64,000 bases of DNA from Zoroaster sp. YZ-2022 (lineage: Eukaryota > Echinodermata > Asteroidea > Forcipulatida > Zoroasteridae): contig CM055817.1 in the NCBI GenBank assembly GCA_029582265.1, positions 55,475,711-55,539,710 of the forward strand, read 5' to 3'. Below, piece by piece: positions 9,842 through 19,176 of this stretch. The position numbers and the translations under genes were made by a program. Numbering within the stretch: the first letter of the stretch is position 1; the number at the start of each line of letters is the position of its first letter. The notes under the pieces are model-generated. The model worked only from the letters and a program-made list of their open reading frames with translations, was not told where the DNA came from and ran no database searches.

Positions 9842-12539
9842 TTTAAGAGATTGCAGAGGTTTCACTGTGTGACGAAACTGTGAAATTTTTATAAGGGTAT
9901 ACACCCCCACAACTATACTCACCACTCGTTGCTGACTCTACAGTCTTCTGATTGATCTAAGCACCGCTGAGTTAAGATGAAGTTCCTTGTACGCTATTAA
10001 TGAAATAACTGCACTACTTCGGTGAGAATTGACTGCACTGACCCGGTACGTCGAGGACTGTACTTGAACTAAAATGGGCTTCCCTCGCGCGCAGACCTAC
10101 TTAAATAGTACACGCCTATAGTCTGGCTCTAGGCTGCTGCACTACTTGTCAACCAAGACTGGCGTCTAGGAACTAACTACTTTCGTGTTAGTAATGTCAT
10201 TATGTGCTGCATGATTCGTGGAATGCTGCAGAAAGCCCCTCCCCTCCCACTGGTATCCAATACCATTGGTACACAATCATTCATTCGAGTCACACGATCT
10301 TATGTTTATTTTTAACCAATAAGCTCATGTGCAAAATAATTATTCATTTACCTCGCTTCTTGTGGTCACGTGTTTGTCTTTGCTTTTCCTTTTATAGTAT
10401 TTGTTTTTCTAGAATGTTAAAATGTACAAAATAATTGCAGTTTTGAGGTAAATAGATGTTGTTTTAGGCAATATCATGTTAGCAAGTAACTTTGTAAACA
10501 TCTATACTAGACCGTTCTAATCATGGGCGTCGACGGGTGGGTCGGGGGATGTGATACCCTCCACTTTTTAGAGTGGGGGACAGAATATCAAATGTTCCCC
10601 CACACATACACACATGCACTTTTTGATAGGCCATGAATATTTTTTAATATGTTATAGCCTATTCTGACTACTGAGGTGTAGGCTACCGTTTTTCTTGTAA
10701 GACCACAAATATTCATATAGCCCAATCCAACATTTGGCCCCAAAGAATTGTGGGTTCTAGATCCGCCCTTGGTGGTATCGGAAAACACTTCAGTAAATAC
10801 TGTTGTTTATTGTAACCTCTTCAAAGCCTTCTTAGCGAAAACCAACATGAGACTGAAAACACAATCAATATTTCAACCTTGTATGGTGGGATTTTAAATC
10901 AAACATGTTTCAACAATGAGAGAAAATTATTATGCACATTCCTTTATGTCCCCCAAAAGTTTGTCTCTTCCACCACCGCCACCCCCAACACCCCCACCCC
11001 CACCTCCACCTGTGTGTTTTGAAACTTTTCTGGCGGAGGACCCCAAACTACAGACTCCCGCATTCGTCGCTCAAAGTGTCAGGCTTCACCGTCCACATAT
11101 TGTACAGCTGTGCCTCGACCACACCTCCATTTCAGACCATAATTAAGGTGGTCTTAACCTAATCAAGTCTAGGAGAACGATGTACCCAGTCAAGTCAAGG
11201 GGAACGACATGCCCCTGCTAGTCTTAAGCCAAATCAAATCTACATTACCCATGGGTTCCCTTCTAGTCTTAACCCATCAAATGGGGAGGGGTCGGGTGAT
11301 GGGTGATCATTCCAAAAGTTACTCTTTAACCACGAATCACATGATGTGAAGGTCTCGTATATAGGCCTACCAGGAAAGACCCATTTTCTAACCAGGATTT
11401 CCTTGTTTGGACTTGTTTGTACCAATGCTTCTGTAATGTAATACTGATATTTCCTCTTGACAATCTGTCACGTACACCACCGATGACCAGTATTCACCCT
11501 CACACAACAGCACTGTACATTTCCTGCTAGAGATCTACTATTCATAACTATACAGAATGGATCCATAGGTTTTGAAACTGTTGTATTTAATAATTCAGTT
11601 TTCAGTTTTTCCCAAAAAAGGAGGCAAACTAAGTACGGGTGGCAATTAGCACCACTTACAAACCTCCTTCATAACAGAACAGAGTTAAATTTGGTTGCTC
11701 CACAAATATAACATTGGTTTTTCATGATTAAAATGAATGTTTGTTGACGGGAGCGTTGTGGATGCCAAATGGAATTGAATTATATTTGAGAATCGTTACT
11801 TCCAATAAGGACAAAATGTTTGCAATTGCGTTGTGTGTTTCATTGTTAAAGCCTGTAAACTTTTGATAAAAAATAATGTGTATGTTCAGACAAGAGCATA
11901 AAAGATTGAGGGCGTGTGCATGAAGTCAGACGAGCGTGCAGTGCAACTTGTAAACGTCCTTTGTGTACAAATTACAAATTAGTTTTTTTCTGTAAATGTA
12001 TCTCATACCGTATTAAAAAAAAGGTTTACCAGATTTTACTGGAATTTATCAACTTTTTCCAAGTTATTTATCAGAATCAAGTATGTTAACATCAACTTAA
12101 TTAATACCTTATTGACGGTTTCAGGTACACTCTTAAAACAGATTTGTTAAAACATTCTATATGGTCCAACCAAGATCTTGGTCAAATTAACCAATCTAAA
12201 TTTGTTTAATACCTTTTTAACCAATATTTTTTGGTTAAAATTCTTACCAATATAGAGTTGGTCATTTTAACCAATATTATTGTTTGAAACATAACCAATT
12301 TACTTTGGTAGATCTTTCTGCATTTATACAACTGTTGTACCTTTGTATAACTGTAATATGCTTAATTGCATTAATGTCATTCACATGTAATGGCATCAAC
12401 GATTAAATATACACATACAATATATATATATACAAGCTTGTCCATTGACGTAATGTCACCCGTAGCTTGACTCCTGTATGCTTTATGACACACAGTATGA
12501 TACACATTACGTAAGTAGTATGTATGCAGCAAATCATTC
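9842..12539. other. Non-coding DNA with scattered low-complexity runs
   Basis: A C-rich patch at 10970-11010 produces a spurious proline-rich frame. The motif 'aaccaat' is repeated at 12185-12300 as a loose low-copy repeat. No gene is supported. Confidence 0.45.
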
Positions 12540-12835
12540 CCCCTTTGGGGAGGAGTAGAGGTGGTGGAGAGGTGGTGTATTTGTGCAGTTTGTAATGGCA
12601 GTCCACCACAGCCCACCACAGTGCAATGGACGAGTGGAGGAGTTGTGTGCAAACTCCTCATAAATTGCACCCTGGGGAGGAGGACTTTTTTAGGACGTCA
12701 ATTTTTCAATCCTCCTCCCCAGGGGTGCAATTTATGAGGAGTTTGCCTAACCTCCACTCGTCCGTGCACTGTAGTGAGCTGTGGTGACCGCTTACAAACT
12801 GCTAAATACACCTCTCCTCCCAAAAGAACATTGCT
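12540..12835. repeat. Large imperfect palindrome, arms of about 130 bp
   Basis: The segment from about 12510 to 12690 is repeated inverted from 12705 to about 12835, around a spacer of about 20 bp ('aggacgtcaatttttcaa'). Matching blocks include 'tcctcataaattgcaccc' against 'ggggtgcaatttatgagga' and 'ggacgagtggagg' against 'cctccactcgtcc', plus the 'cagtttgtaa' and 'tgcagcaa' blocks. The arms differ mainly by small indels. It would form a cruciform or long hairpin RNA; a foldback MITE is the likeliest identity. Confidence 0.85.
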
Positions 12836-13315
12836 GCAAGCCTGCAAAAAAATCAGTTTGTGTGGTGGAGAATACATAATACAATACATACATATACATA
12901 TATATATATATATATATATTCTCCTCAATACAAGATTCCCTGGGCGCGCGTGACTCCTCCACACCAAAACTGCACACAAGTTCCTTATGTTCCCTCGGCC
13001 AAGGGCGCGCGCGAATTAAAGGCGTATAAGACATTTGTGTGGTGGAGGGAGTAAAAGCGCAAGCATGCATAATTGATGATTTTTCCTTAAGGGAAGTAGA
13101 AAGGGAGGACAACAACGAAGACAGACAAAAGAACGACTGTACATGAAGCTATTCAAGTATGATTTGTTAAATTTAATTTTAACACAATCTTTGACATCAA
13201 TATATTAACAGATGGTTTTTATATGGGTTTTAAATTGGAAAACATTTGATAAACTGAAAACATTAAGTATTATTTATTATTGTTATTTTAAATGCTAACA
13301 AATTCGGGGCCTTTA
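12836..13315. other. Non-coding DNA with (TA)n microsatellite
   Basis: A (TA)n run lies at about 12898-12920. It is followed by a GC-rich patch with 'gcgcgcg' and flanked by further 'gtgtggtggag' motifs in both orientations, probably outlying parts of the palindrome family at 12540-12835. Confidence 0.5.
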
Positions 13316-14065
13316 GAACATTGAGTCTTTACTCATTTGAGTCTTTACTCATTGAGTCTTTACTCATTGAGACTTTACTCTTTGAGTCTTTACTCTTTGA
13401 GTCTTTACTCTTTGAGTCTTTACTCTTTGAGTATTTACTCTTTGAGTCTTTACTCTTTGAGTCTTTAGACTTTGAGTCTTACTGATTTCGCTTCTCATTT
13501 GCTCATTTCACTACTCATTTACTCATTTCGCTACTCATTTGCTCATTTCGCTGCTCATTTACTCATTTCGCTACTCATTTACCCATTTCGTTACTCATTT
13601 ACTCATTTCGCTGAGTCTTTACTCTTTGAGTCTTTACTCTTTGAGTCTTTACTCTTTGAGTCTTACTCATTTCGCTACTCATTTGCTCATTTCGCTGCTC
13701 ATTTACTCATTTCGCTACTCATTTACTGATTTCGCTACTCATTTGCTCATTTCGCTACTCATTTACTCATTTCGCTACTCATTTGCTCATTTCGCTGAGT
13801 CTTTACTCTTTGAGTCTTTACTCATTGAGCTTTGAGTCTTTACTCTTTGAGTCGAAATGAGCAAATGAGCAGCGAAATGAGCAAATGAGTAGCGAAATGA
13901 GTAAATGAGTAGCGAAATGAGCAAATGATGGCAAATGAGAGAATGAGCAAATGACATAGCGAAATGAGTAAATGAGCAGCGAAATGAGCAACAAAATGAG
14001 CAAATGAGTAAATGAGTAAATGAGTGAAATGAGCAGCGAAATGAGTAAATGAGCAGCGAAATGAG
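13316..14065 (+). repeat. Left inverted arm of foldback element
   Basis: Blocks in order: 15-bp family about 13320-13480; CTCATTT family about 13480-13612; 15-bp family 13612-13662; CTCATTT family 13662-13795; 15-bp family 13795-13853; then the CTCATTT family inverted (AAATGAG) 13853-14065. Each 15-bp unit contains the self-complementary GAGTCTTTACTC. All open frames through this stretch are by-products of the repeat. Confidence 0.9.
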
Positions 14066-14078
14066 TAGTTATAGGCCA

Positions 14079-14086
14079 TATATAAA
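14079..14086 (+). promoter_or_regulatory. TATA box
   Basis: TATATAAA lies just inside the left arm, 50 bp before the first ATG of the zinc-finger frame. It is a plausible core promoter for the enclosed gene; no other promoter element was identified. Confidence 0.5.
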
Positions 14087-14136
14087 CTATTTCTTCCGTT
14101 TCTTGTCAATCGGAGATTAAGCATCAGAGATTCAAC

Positions 14137-14935
14137 ATGGATGTTATTTCTGCTGTCAAACCTCATGCTTGTCACCAGTGCGGCAAAAGCTTTGGACGGA
14201 GATATAACCTACGGAGGCATGCAGAACATGTACATAATGAAGAAATCTAAAATGAATGAAGTTGACGATGATTCTGAAATTAAAGCTATCCAATCTGACA
14301 ATTCAGACATCGATAATTCTGAACCCGATTCTAAAAAGCGTAGATTTGAAGATTCGGAAATAGAAACTTGTGAAACTGAATCTACGCAGGATGAAGACGA
14401 AGATTTCGAGGAAGATGATTCAGAATCCGATACGGAGGTGAAATATGACGACTCATCGGAAGAGGATGATTCAGAATCCGATACGGAGGTGGAATATGAC
14501 GAATCATCGGAAGAGGATGAGTCTAGTTCTGAATTGGAAGACAATGCCACTTTTCGAGACTGGTTGGAAGAGGCTAAAGAAGCTACTGAAGAGATGTGCT
14601 GTGACAAATATGAAAAGTACGTCAACGGGGGTATGAGTGAAGATCAAGCCAAGGAAAAAGCCAATAGGAAAACCCTTTGGGCAGTCAAGCGAATCTTTTT
14701 CAACAAATACAAGGATTTTTTGTCAAGTTACCTACATCTGAAAGATAATGGGACTCATCAGGATATTGCGGAAGATCTCGAAGAAAAAGTAAATAAAGGC
14801 ATGGAAGTAAACAAAGCTCTGAACAGAGTAATGCCTAAACACCATACCAAATTTGACGGACTACTCCTTCAACTAAATGAGGATGAAGAGAACGAGGATG
14901 AAGAGAACGAGGATGAAGAGAACGAGGAAGAGTGA
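14137..14935 (+). CDS. C2H2 zinc-finger / acidic / helical-domain protein (one frameshift)
   Basis: The ATG at 14137 opens a 37-codon frame encoding one canonical C2H2 finger: CHQCGKSF, a YNLRRH helix, then HVH, with spacing C-x2-C-x12-H-x4-H. It ends at TAA near 14248. The overlapping frame from 14141 stays open to 14935 and, after the finger region, encodes a Ser/Asp/Glu-rich segment with a DSKKRR basic patch (possible nuclear signal). An internal direct repeat EEDDSESDTEV occurs there twice. A helical domain of about 100 residues follows (from about FRDWLEEAKE), with two Gly-Met turns (GGMSEDQAKEKA and KGMEVNKALN). The tail is a DEENE repeat. The two frames most simply form one protein split by a one-base indel near 14240. 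Finger-acidic-helical proteins of this kind are, from memory, multicopy and uncharacterised in invertebrate genomes. The role is unknown; DNA binding, perhaps of the arms, is inference. It is intronless and lies between a TATA box and AATAAA. Confidence 0.7.
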
Positions 14936-15013
14936 TAATGAAAGACCAGATGTTTCAGAAAGACTACTGTAATTTAAAAAAACAAAAACATCTATAATAG
15001 TGTTTTTGGTAGG

Positions 15014-15019
15014 AATAAA
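15014..15019 (+). terminator. Polyadenylation signal AATAAA
   Basis: AATAAA lies 79 bp after the end of the zinc-finger gene's open frame and just before the right arm begins, which would give a compact complete transcription unit inside the foldback element. Confidence 0.5.
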
Positions 15020-15044
15020 AAATCTATAAAATAGCCACCTCTGT

Positions 15045-16325
15045 TAATTTACTCATTTACTCATTTACTCATTTACTCATTTCGCTGCTCATTTATTATT
15101 TACTCATTTTCTCATTTCGCTGCTCATTTACTCATTTACTCATTTACTCATTTGCTGCTCATTTCGCTGCTCATTTACTCATTTCATACTCATTTGCTCA
15201 TTTGCTACTCATTTCGCTACTCATTTGCCATGTTTATCTCATTTCATGTTTCGCTACTCATTGCTCATTTCGCTGCTCATTTGCTCATTTCGACTCAAAG
15301 AGTAAAGACTCAAAGAGTAAAGACTCAAAGCTCAATGAGTAAAGACTCAAAGAGTAAAGACTCAGCGAAATGAGTAAATGAGAGCGAAATGGGTAAAATG
15401 AGTAGCGAAATGAGTAAATGAGCAGCGAAATGAGCAAATGAGTAGCGAAATGAGTAAATGAGTAGCGAAATGAGCAAATGAGTAGCGAGAATCAGTAAAT
15501 GAGTAGTGAAATGAGTAAATGAGCAGCGAAATGAGCAAATGAGTAGAAGAAATGAGTAAGACTCAAAGAGTAAGACTCAAAGAGTAAAGACTCAAAGAGT
15601 AAAGACTCAGCGAGAATGAGTAAATGAGTAACGAAATGGGTAAATGGTAGCGAAATGAGTAAATGAGCAGCGAAATGAGCAAATGAGAAGGAAATGAGTA
15701 AATGAGTAGTGAAATGAGCAAATGAGTGGCGAAATCAGTAAGACTCAAAGAGTAAAGACTCAAGAGTAAAGACTCAAAGAGTAAAGACTCAAAGAGTAAA
15801 GACTCAAAGAGTAAAGNNNNNNNNNNNNNNNNNNNNNNNNNNNNNNNNNNNNNNNNNNNNNNNNNNNNNNNNNNNNNNNNNNNNNNNNNNNNNNNNNNNN
15901 NNNNNNNNNNNNNNNNNNNNNNNNNNNNNNNNNNNNNNNNNNNNNNNNNNNNNNNNNNNNNNNNNNNNNNNNNNNNNNNNNNNNNNNNNNNNNNNNNNNN
16001 NNNNNNNNNNNNNNNNNNNNNNNNNNNNNNNNNNNNNNNNNNNNNNNNNNNNNNNNNNNNNNNNNNNNNNNNNNNNNNNNNNNNNNNNNNNNNNNNNNNN
16101 NNNNNNNNNNNNNNNNNNNNNNNNNNNNNNNNNNNNNNNNNNNNNNNNNNNNNNNNNNNNNNNNNNNNNNNNNNNNNNNNNNNNNNNNNNNNNNNNNNNN
16201 NNNNNNNNNNNNNNNNNNNNNNNNNNNNNNNNNNNNNNNNNNNNNNNNNNNNNNNNNNNNNNNNNNNNNNNNNNNNNNNNNNNNNNNNNNNNNNNNNNNN
16301 NNNNNNNNNNNNNNNNTGAGCGAAA
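15045..16325 (-). repeat. Right inverted arm of foldback element (contains a gap)
   Basis: The blocks mirror the left arm: CTCATTT family 15045-15293; 15-bp family inverted (AAAGAGTAAAGACTC) about 15293-15366; AAATGAG family 15367-15555; 15-bp family 15555-15610; AAATGAG family 15610-15738; 15-bp family 15738 to the gap at 15817. A few bases of the repeat may remain after the gap (16317-16320). Unit numbers differ from the left arm but block order does not. Confidence 0.88.
15817..16316. other. Assembly gap, 500 N
   Basis: Exactly 500 N inside a tandem-repeat block; a placeholder length rather than a measured one. The true arm could be much longer. Confidence 0.98.
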
Positions 16326-17376
16326 ATTTTTACATCATACTGACACAAAAAAAAGTCTTTACAATTTATGGTTAAAATTTATCCTGCATATAAAAACATT
16401 TTTTTGAGAAATATAAGTTGATCTTTAAATTCTAATTAAATATTTTCAAATTAATGGCCCTACCCTATATGTATCTGACCTTCAGGGGAATTTTTTTTAA
16501 AACCCCATACCCCTGGAGCAGAAAAGGTCTTTTGTACAGTTTTTTTTTTTTATTAAATGGTTTCCTTTTGGCCGGTTTTTCTTTCCCCATAATCCCCACC
16601 CAGACTTTTAAAAAACGAGGTAGGCCCCCTTTTTTGTTGGCCAAATAGCCAAGTTTTTCCGTCAAAACCCAGAATCGGGCTTTCCCAAATTGTTTTAAAA
16701 AAGGGGGCAGAGGCAATCCTACACCCTGTCACTTAAAGAAAACAAAACAAACTTCAGGGCATGTGGGGGCCCTTTTGATCTAGTTATTGATAGTTTTTTT
16801 GGCGGGGGGTTGGGGTTTAGATTTGGGTTTTGGGGTTCGGGATTTACCCAGGCTGTTGATTTATAGGAGAAGGGGGGCCTGTGAAACCCCATCTGTTTGA
16901 AAAATGTTGCCTCATTTTCTGTAAATTTTTTTTTAAAAAATATTGGGAAAACCCATTTCTATTTTTATAATTACCTTTTTTCGTAAAAATTGTCTCCCCC
17001 CACATATTATTATCCCCCCCTTTTCTGTTTCAAAAGTCCCGGGGAACCCGGTTTTATTTTGGGTCCCATCCACGCAGGGTTTTTTTGAAAATCTAGGTCT
17101 TTTTAGGGTTTTTTTTTAAAAATGTTATAACAATGATTGTACGGAGGTTTTTTTTACTGGACCAAAAAACTATAAGTGGAAAAATATTGTTGGGGGATTA
17201 AAAATGTATATTGTTGACTGTTTTTGGGGGAATTGGGCCATGTAAACCCCCCAACTTCATTTATAGGCATTTAGTCTTGGTATACATTTTGCAGATTACC
17301 CAATTAAAGTCATATGATTTTATGCAAGCATTGGATATTTCAAGATACCAAAACCCCATAACACAAGTAAAGAAAA
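16326..17376. other. Low-quality-looking non-coding DNA
   Basis: Unusually many runs of paired homopolymers (e.g. 'ggggaattttttttaaaacccc') from about 16440 to 17240. This texture looks like unpolished long-read consensus. The overlapping frames on both strands at 16454-16716 show no protein-like composition. No gene is called. Confidence 0.5.
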
Positions 17377-17580
17377 TTAAAGGACAGTTTTGTCACGATC
17401 AGAGCAGACTTTCTACAGGGCATAGTGTCGTAGTTTAATATGAACACTACTGGTTCCATTTACTGCCAACACTAATTATACATATGACCTTACCACGTGA
17501 GTATTATTTTCAGTCACTGAGTTAATCTAGAACTTGAACTCTGATTCCATGCCCTGTTGATCGTGGCAATCCCACCTAAA
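17377..17580. mobile_element. MITE family M1, copy 1 (degraded)
   Basis: Starts TTAAAGGACAG...GTCACGATCAGAGCAG and ends near a degraded complement ('tgttgatcgtggcaatccc'). It shares the 'actttct/caacagggcat' and 'cagtcactgagttaat' blocks with copies at 45311, 55420 and 59293. Confidence 0.7.
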
Positions 17581-17639
17581 CAATAACTTAAAATGACTAT
17601 TTAGGGAAATGTATTTTCAACAGTTAAGAGAAATGCCTT

Positions 17640-17934
17640 TTCGGCTGCTCGTTGGGGTCGCCACAGGGATCATGATCCCATATTTGATTGGCATAGGTTT
17701 TACGCCGGATGCCCTTCCTGAGGAACCCTCCCATTTACCCGGGCTGAGACCGGCATAAGCATGCACCGTACATCCCCAGTGGCTGGGTTAAATTTCCCTC
17801 CTCGCAGCAATTATTTTTAAGGTCTTGTTCAAGGACACAAGCACCATGGTCGCGGCAAGGCTTGAACCCACACCTGACGACTCAGCCATCAGAACACAAA
17901 TCCGATGCACTAAACCCTCCGACCATGGCACCCC
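17640..17934 (-). repeat. tRNA-headed SINE with a conserved body module
   Basis: On the minus strand a tRNA-like head (box-A-like TGGTCGGAGGG at about 17918; box-B-like GGGTTCAAGCC at about 17862-17872) is followed by a body. Its distal part (17640-17760) reads 'gggtcgccacaggg', 'tacgccggatgccc' and 'ttcctgaggaaccctcccat' on the plus strand. From memory, that module is found dispersed in fish and many invertebrate genomes. The head closely matches that of the SINE at 1385-1632 ('gactcagccat.agaacaca'). Confidence 0.65.
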
Positions 17935-18256
17935 ACTCAACATTTAAAAAGAGAAATAAATACATATAACAATAGAAGATCATTTCATTACTGTTTGTTT
18001 CTTTTCATTTAAGTTATCCTTCAAACTACAATGTGTTGTCACCACATCCTAACAAGGTAAGCATGTGTTCCTTATGAAAGATGCACTTATTTATCATTTT
18101 CATCCACATTTAACAGTTTATAAGGTTATGATTCAGCTAAAAGTTACACAAAAACAAGAAATTTGTTTTATTTGATTGCTTTAAGGTTCTTCAATGGAAG
18201 ACATGCTTATCCATTAGACTCGAATCCAGGTAACATTAATCTGAGCCATGAGTCCA
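17935..18256. other. Non-coding DNA
   Basis: No feature recognised. Confidence 0.4.
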
Positions 18257-18389
18257 GGTTGGATATGACCCGACCCTTTCAGGGTGAGAATGACCCGAAA
18301 ATTGTCAGATTATTTGACTTGTTTTCGGGTCAATAATCTGACCAACTTTGGGGTCCATTCGACCCGAAAGTGTCGGGGCATATCCAACC
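18257..18389. repeat. Hairpin element, 133 bp
   Basis: GGTTGGATATGMCCCGACMC... on the left is matched by its inverted complement ending CATATCCAACC at 18389. The arms cover almost the whole element (left 18257-18318, right 18328-18389) with a few mismatches. 'gacccga' recurs in both arms. It is a small foldback element or an intramolecular inverted duplication. Confidence 0.85.
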
Positions 18390-18429
18390 GAGTATGGTCA
18401 AATCTACCCAGGAGATTTTAGTGTTTGGC

Positions 18430-18591
18430 TCAATTTTGGGAGTTTAAAATTATGTTGCATGTTGGGATAAAGTTAATGATACAGGGCCCAATGTTGGTCC
18501 ATTGGGGAATATGTTGGCTCATGTTGAATCAAGTTAATCATAAAAGGCCCAACGTTGGTCCAATGTTGGAAAGTTGGCTCAATGTTGGTTA
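18430..18591 (+). repeat. Degenerate tandem repeat rich in CCAAYGTTGG
   Basis: Two units of about 75 bp contain 'aaagttaatgata...ggcccaatgttggtccat' and 'caagttaatcata...ggcccaacgttggtccaa'. The core CCAACGTTGG is itself palindromic. Its right end abuts the TIR element. Confidence 0.65.
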
Positions 18592-19173
18592 AGCCCGTCC
18601 GCACTGGACTTTTTGTAAAACTTACCGAGATGATGGCTTTTCCATTTTAAGTCCAGTGCGGCCCGGACTTTTTCCTCTCATTACTTTTCCTGGCCCAGCG
18701 GTTAATTCTACGGGGCCCAAACCTGCCCGGGAAAACTGACCAGGTAACTTTTCCCGAGACGATAAGTCCAGTGCGGACAGTGCGAGTCGGTAAAGCGGCT
18801 CGGGAAAGCGACATCCGGCCCGAGCGAAGGTCGTCACACAGGGACACCACGATCGCTTGCATTGTTTCACCGCGCAGTAGGCGGCGGCATTAATGCAGGG
18901 CATGTAGCAATTTTCTGGCGTTGTTGTTGTTCCTCTTTGGTCGCAATCATGGCAGATATTATTGATACAGTCGGAAGTTTGATTGGGTCAATCGGTCAAC
19001 AGAAAGGTCACGAAGCGCCCTTGAGTCATTATACTGACAGCTCGTTACTTCTACCAGGTCTCGTAAATTTTTTCCCGTGTCGAAGTCCAGTGCGGACAGG
19101 GTCACATTTGACCATTTTCATTTTACCATCGTCTCAGTAAAACCTTCCCCAAAAGTCCAGTGCGAACACGGCT
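18592..19173. mobile_element. TIR DNA transposon, 582 bp, PIF/Harbinger-like, non-autonomous
   Basis: The left end (from 18592) contains CGCACTGGACTTTT, 'aaaactta', 'cgaga' and 'gatgg'. The right end carries the same order inverted, finishing ...AAAAGTCCAGTGCGAACACGGCT at 19173. TTA precedes and follows the element (18589-18591 and 19174-19176), matching the 3-bp TWA duplication of Harbinger; TTAA cannot be excluded. Further inverted copies of 'gtccagtgcgg' occur inside at about 18650, 18765 and 19085, so the element seems built from nested copies. The interior is GC-richer than its surroundings. Its open frames on both strands show no transposase motif. Confidence 0.75.
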
Positions 19174-19176
19174 TTA

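Larger units (their letters stand above)
13316..16325. mobile_element. Foldback (FB/TU-like) element enclosing a zinc-finger gene
   Basis: A central unique region (about 14066-15044) with one gene is flanked by long inverted arms made entirely of tandem repeats. Two repeat families alternate. Family 1 is a 15-bp unit GAGTCTTTACTCTTT. Family 2 is a roughly 20-bp unit RCTCATTTCGCTRCTCATTT. Read from outside inward, both arms show the same six blocks: family 1, family 2, family 1, family 2, family 1, then family 2 in reverse orientation. The junction GAGTCGAAATGAG (about 13850) has its exact complement near 15290. Foldback elements of flies and TU elements of sea urchins have such tandem-repeat inverted arms. 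The right outer end is hidden by a 500-N gap, so the target duplication cannot be read. Confidence 0.75.

Noticed and set aside
10916..11162. Proline-rich frames
   Set aside because: Caused by a local C-rich run; two frames over the same bases and no domain.
12377..13115. Several frames over the palindrome region
   Set aside because: Overlapping frames on both strands follow the inverted repeat and TA microsatellite; no domain or conservation signal.
13472..14175. Several open frames rich in 'YSFRYSFAHFA'
   Set aside because: Products of the CTCATTT tandem repeat in different frames and strands; not genes.
14209..14625. 138-codon Ser-rich minus-strand frame
   Set aside because: Antisense shadow of the acidic repeat of the zinc-finger gene.
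15563..16348. 261-codon minus-strand frame
   Set aside because: It is open only because it crosses 500 N and tandem repeat.
18622..19140. Open frames of 70-93 codons on both strands
   Set aside because: They lie within the TIR element, are mutually antisense and show no transposase or DNA-binding motif.
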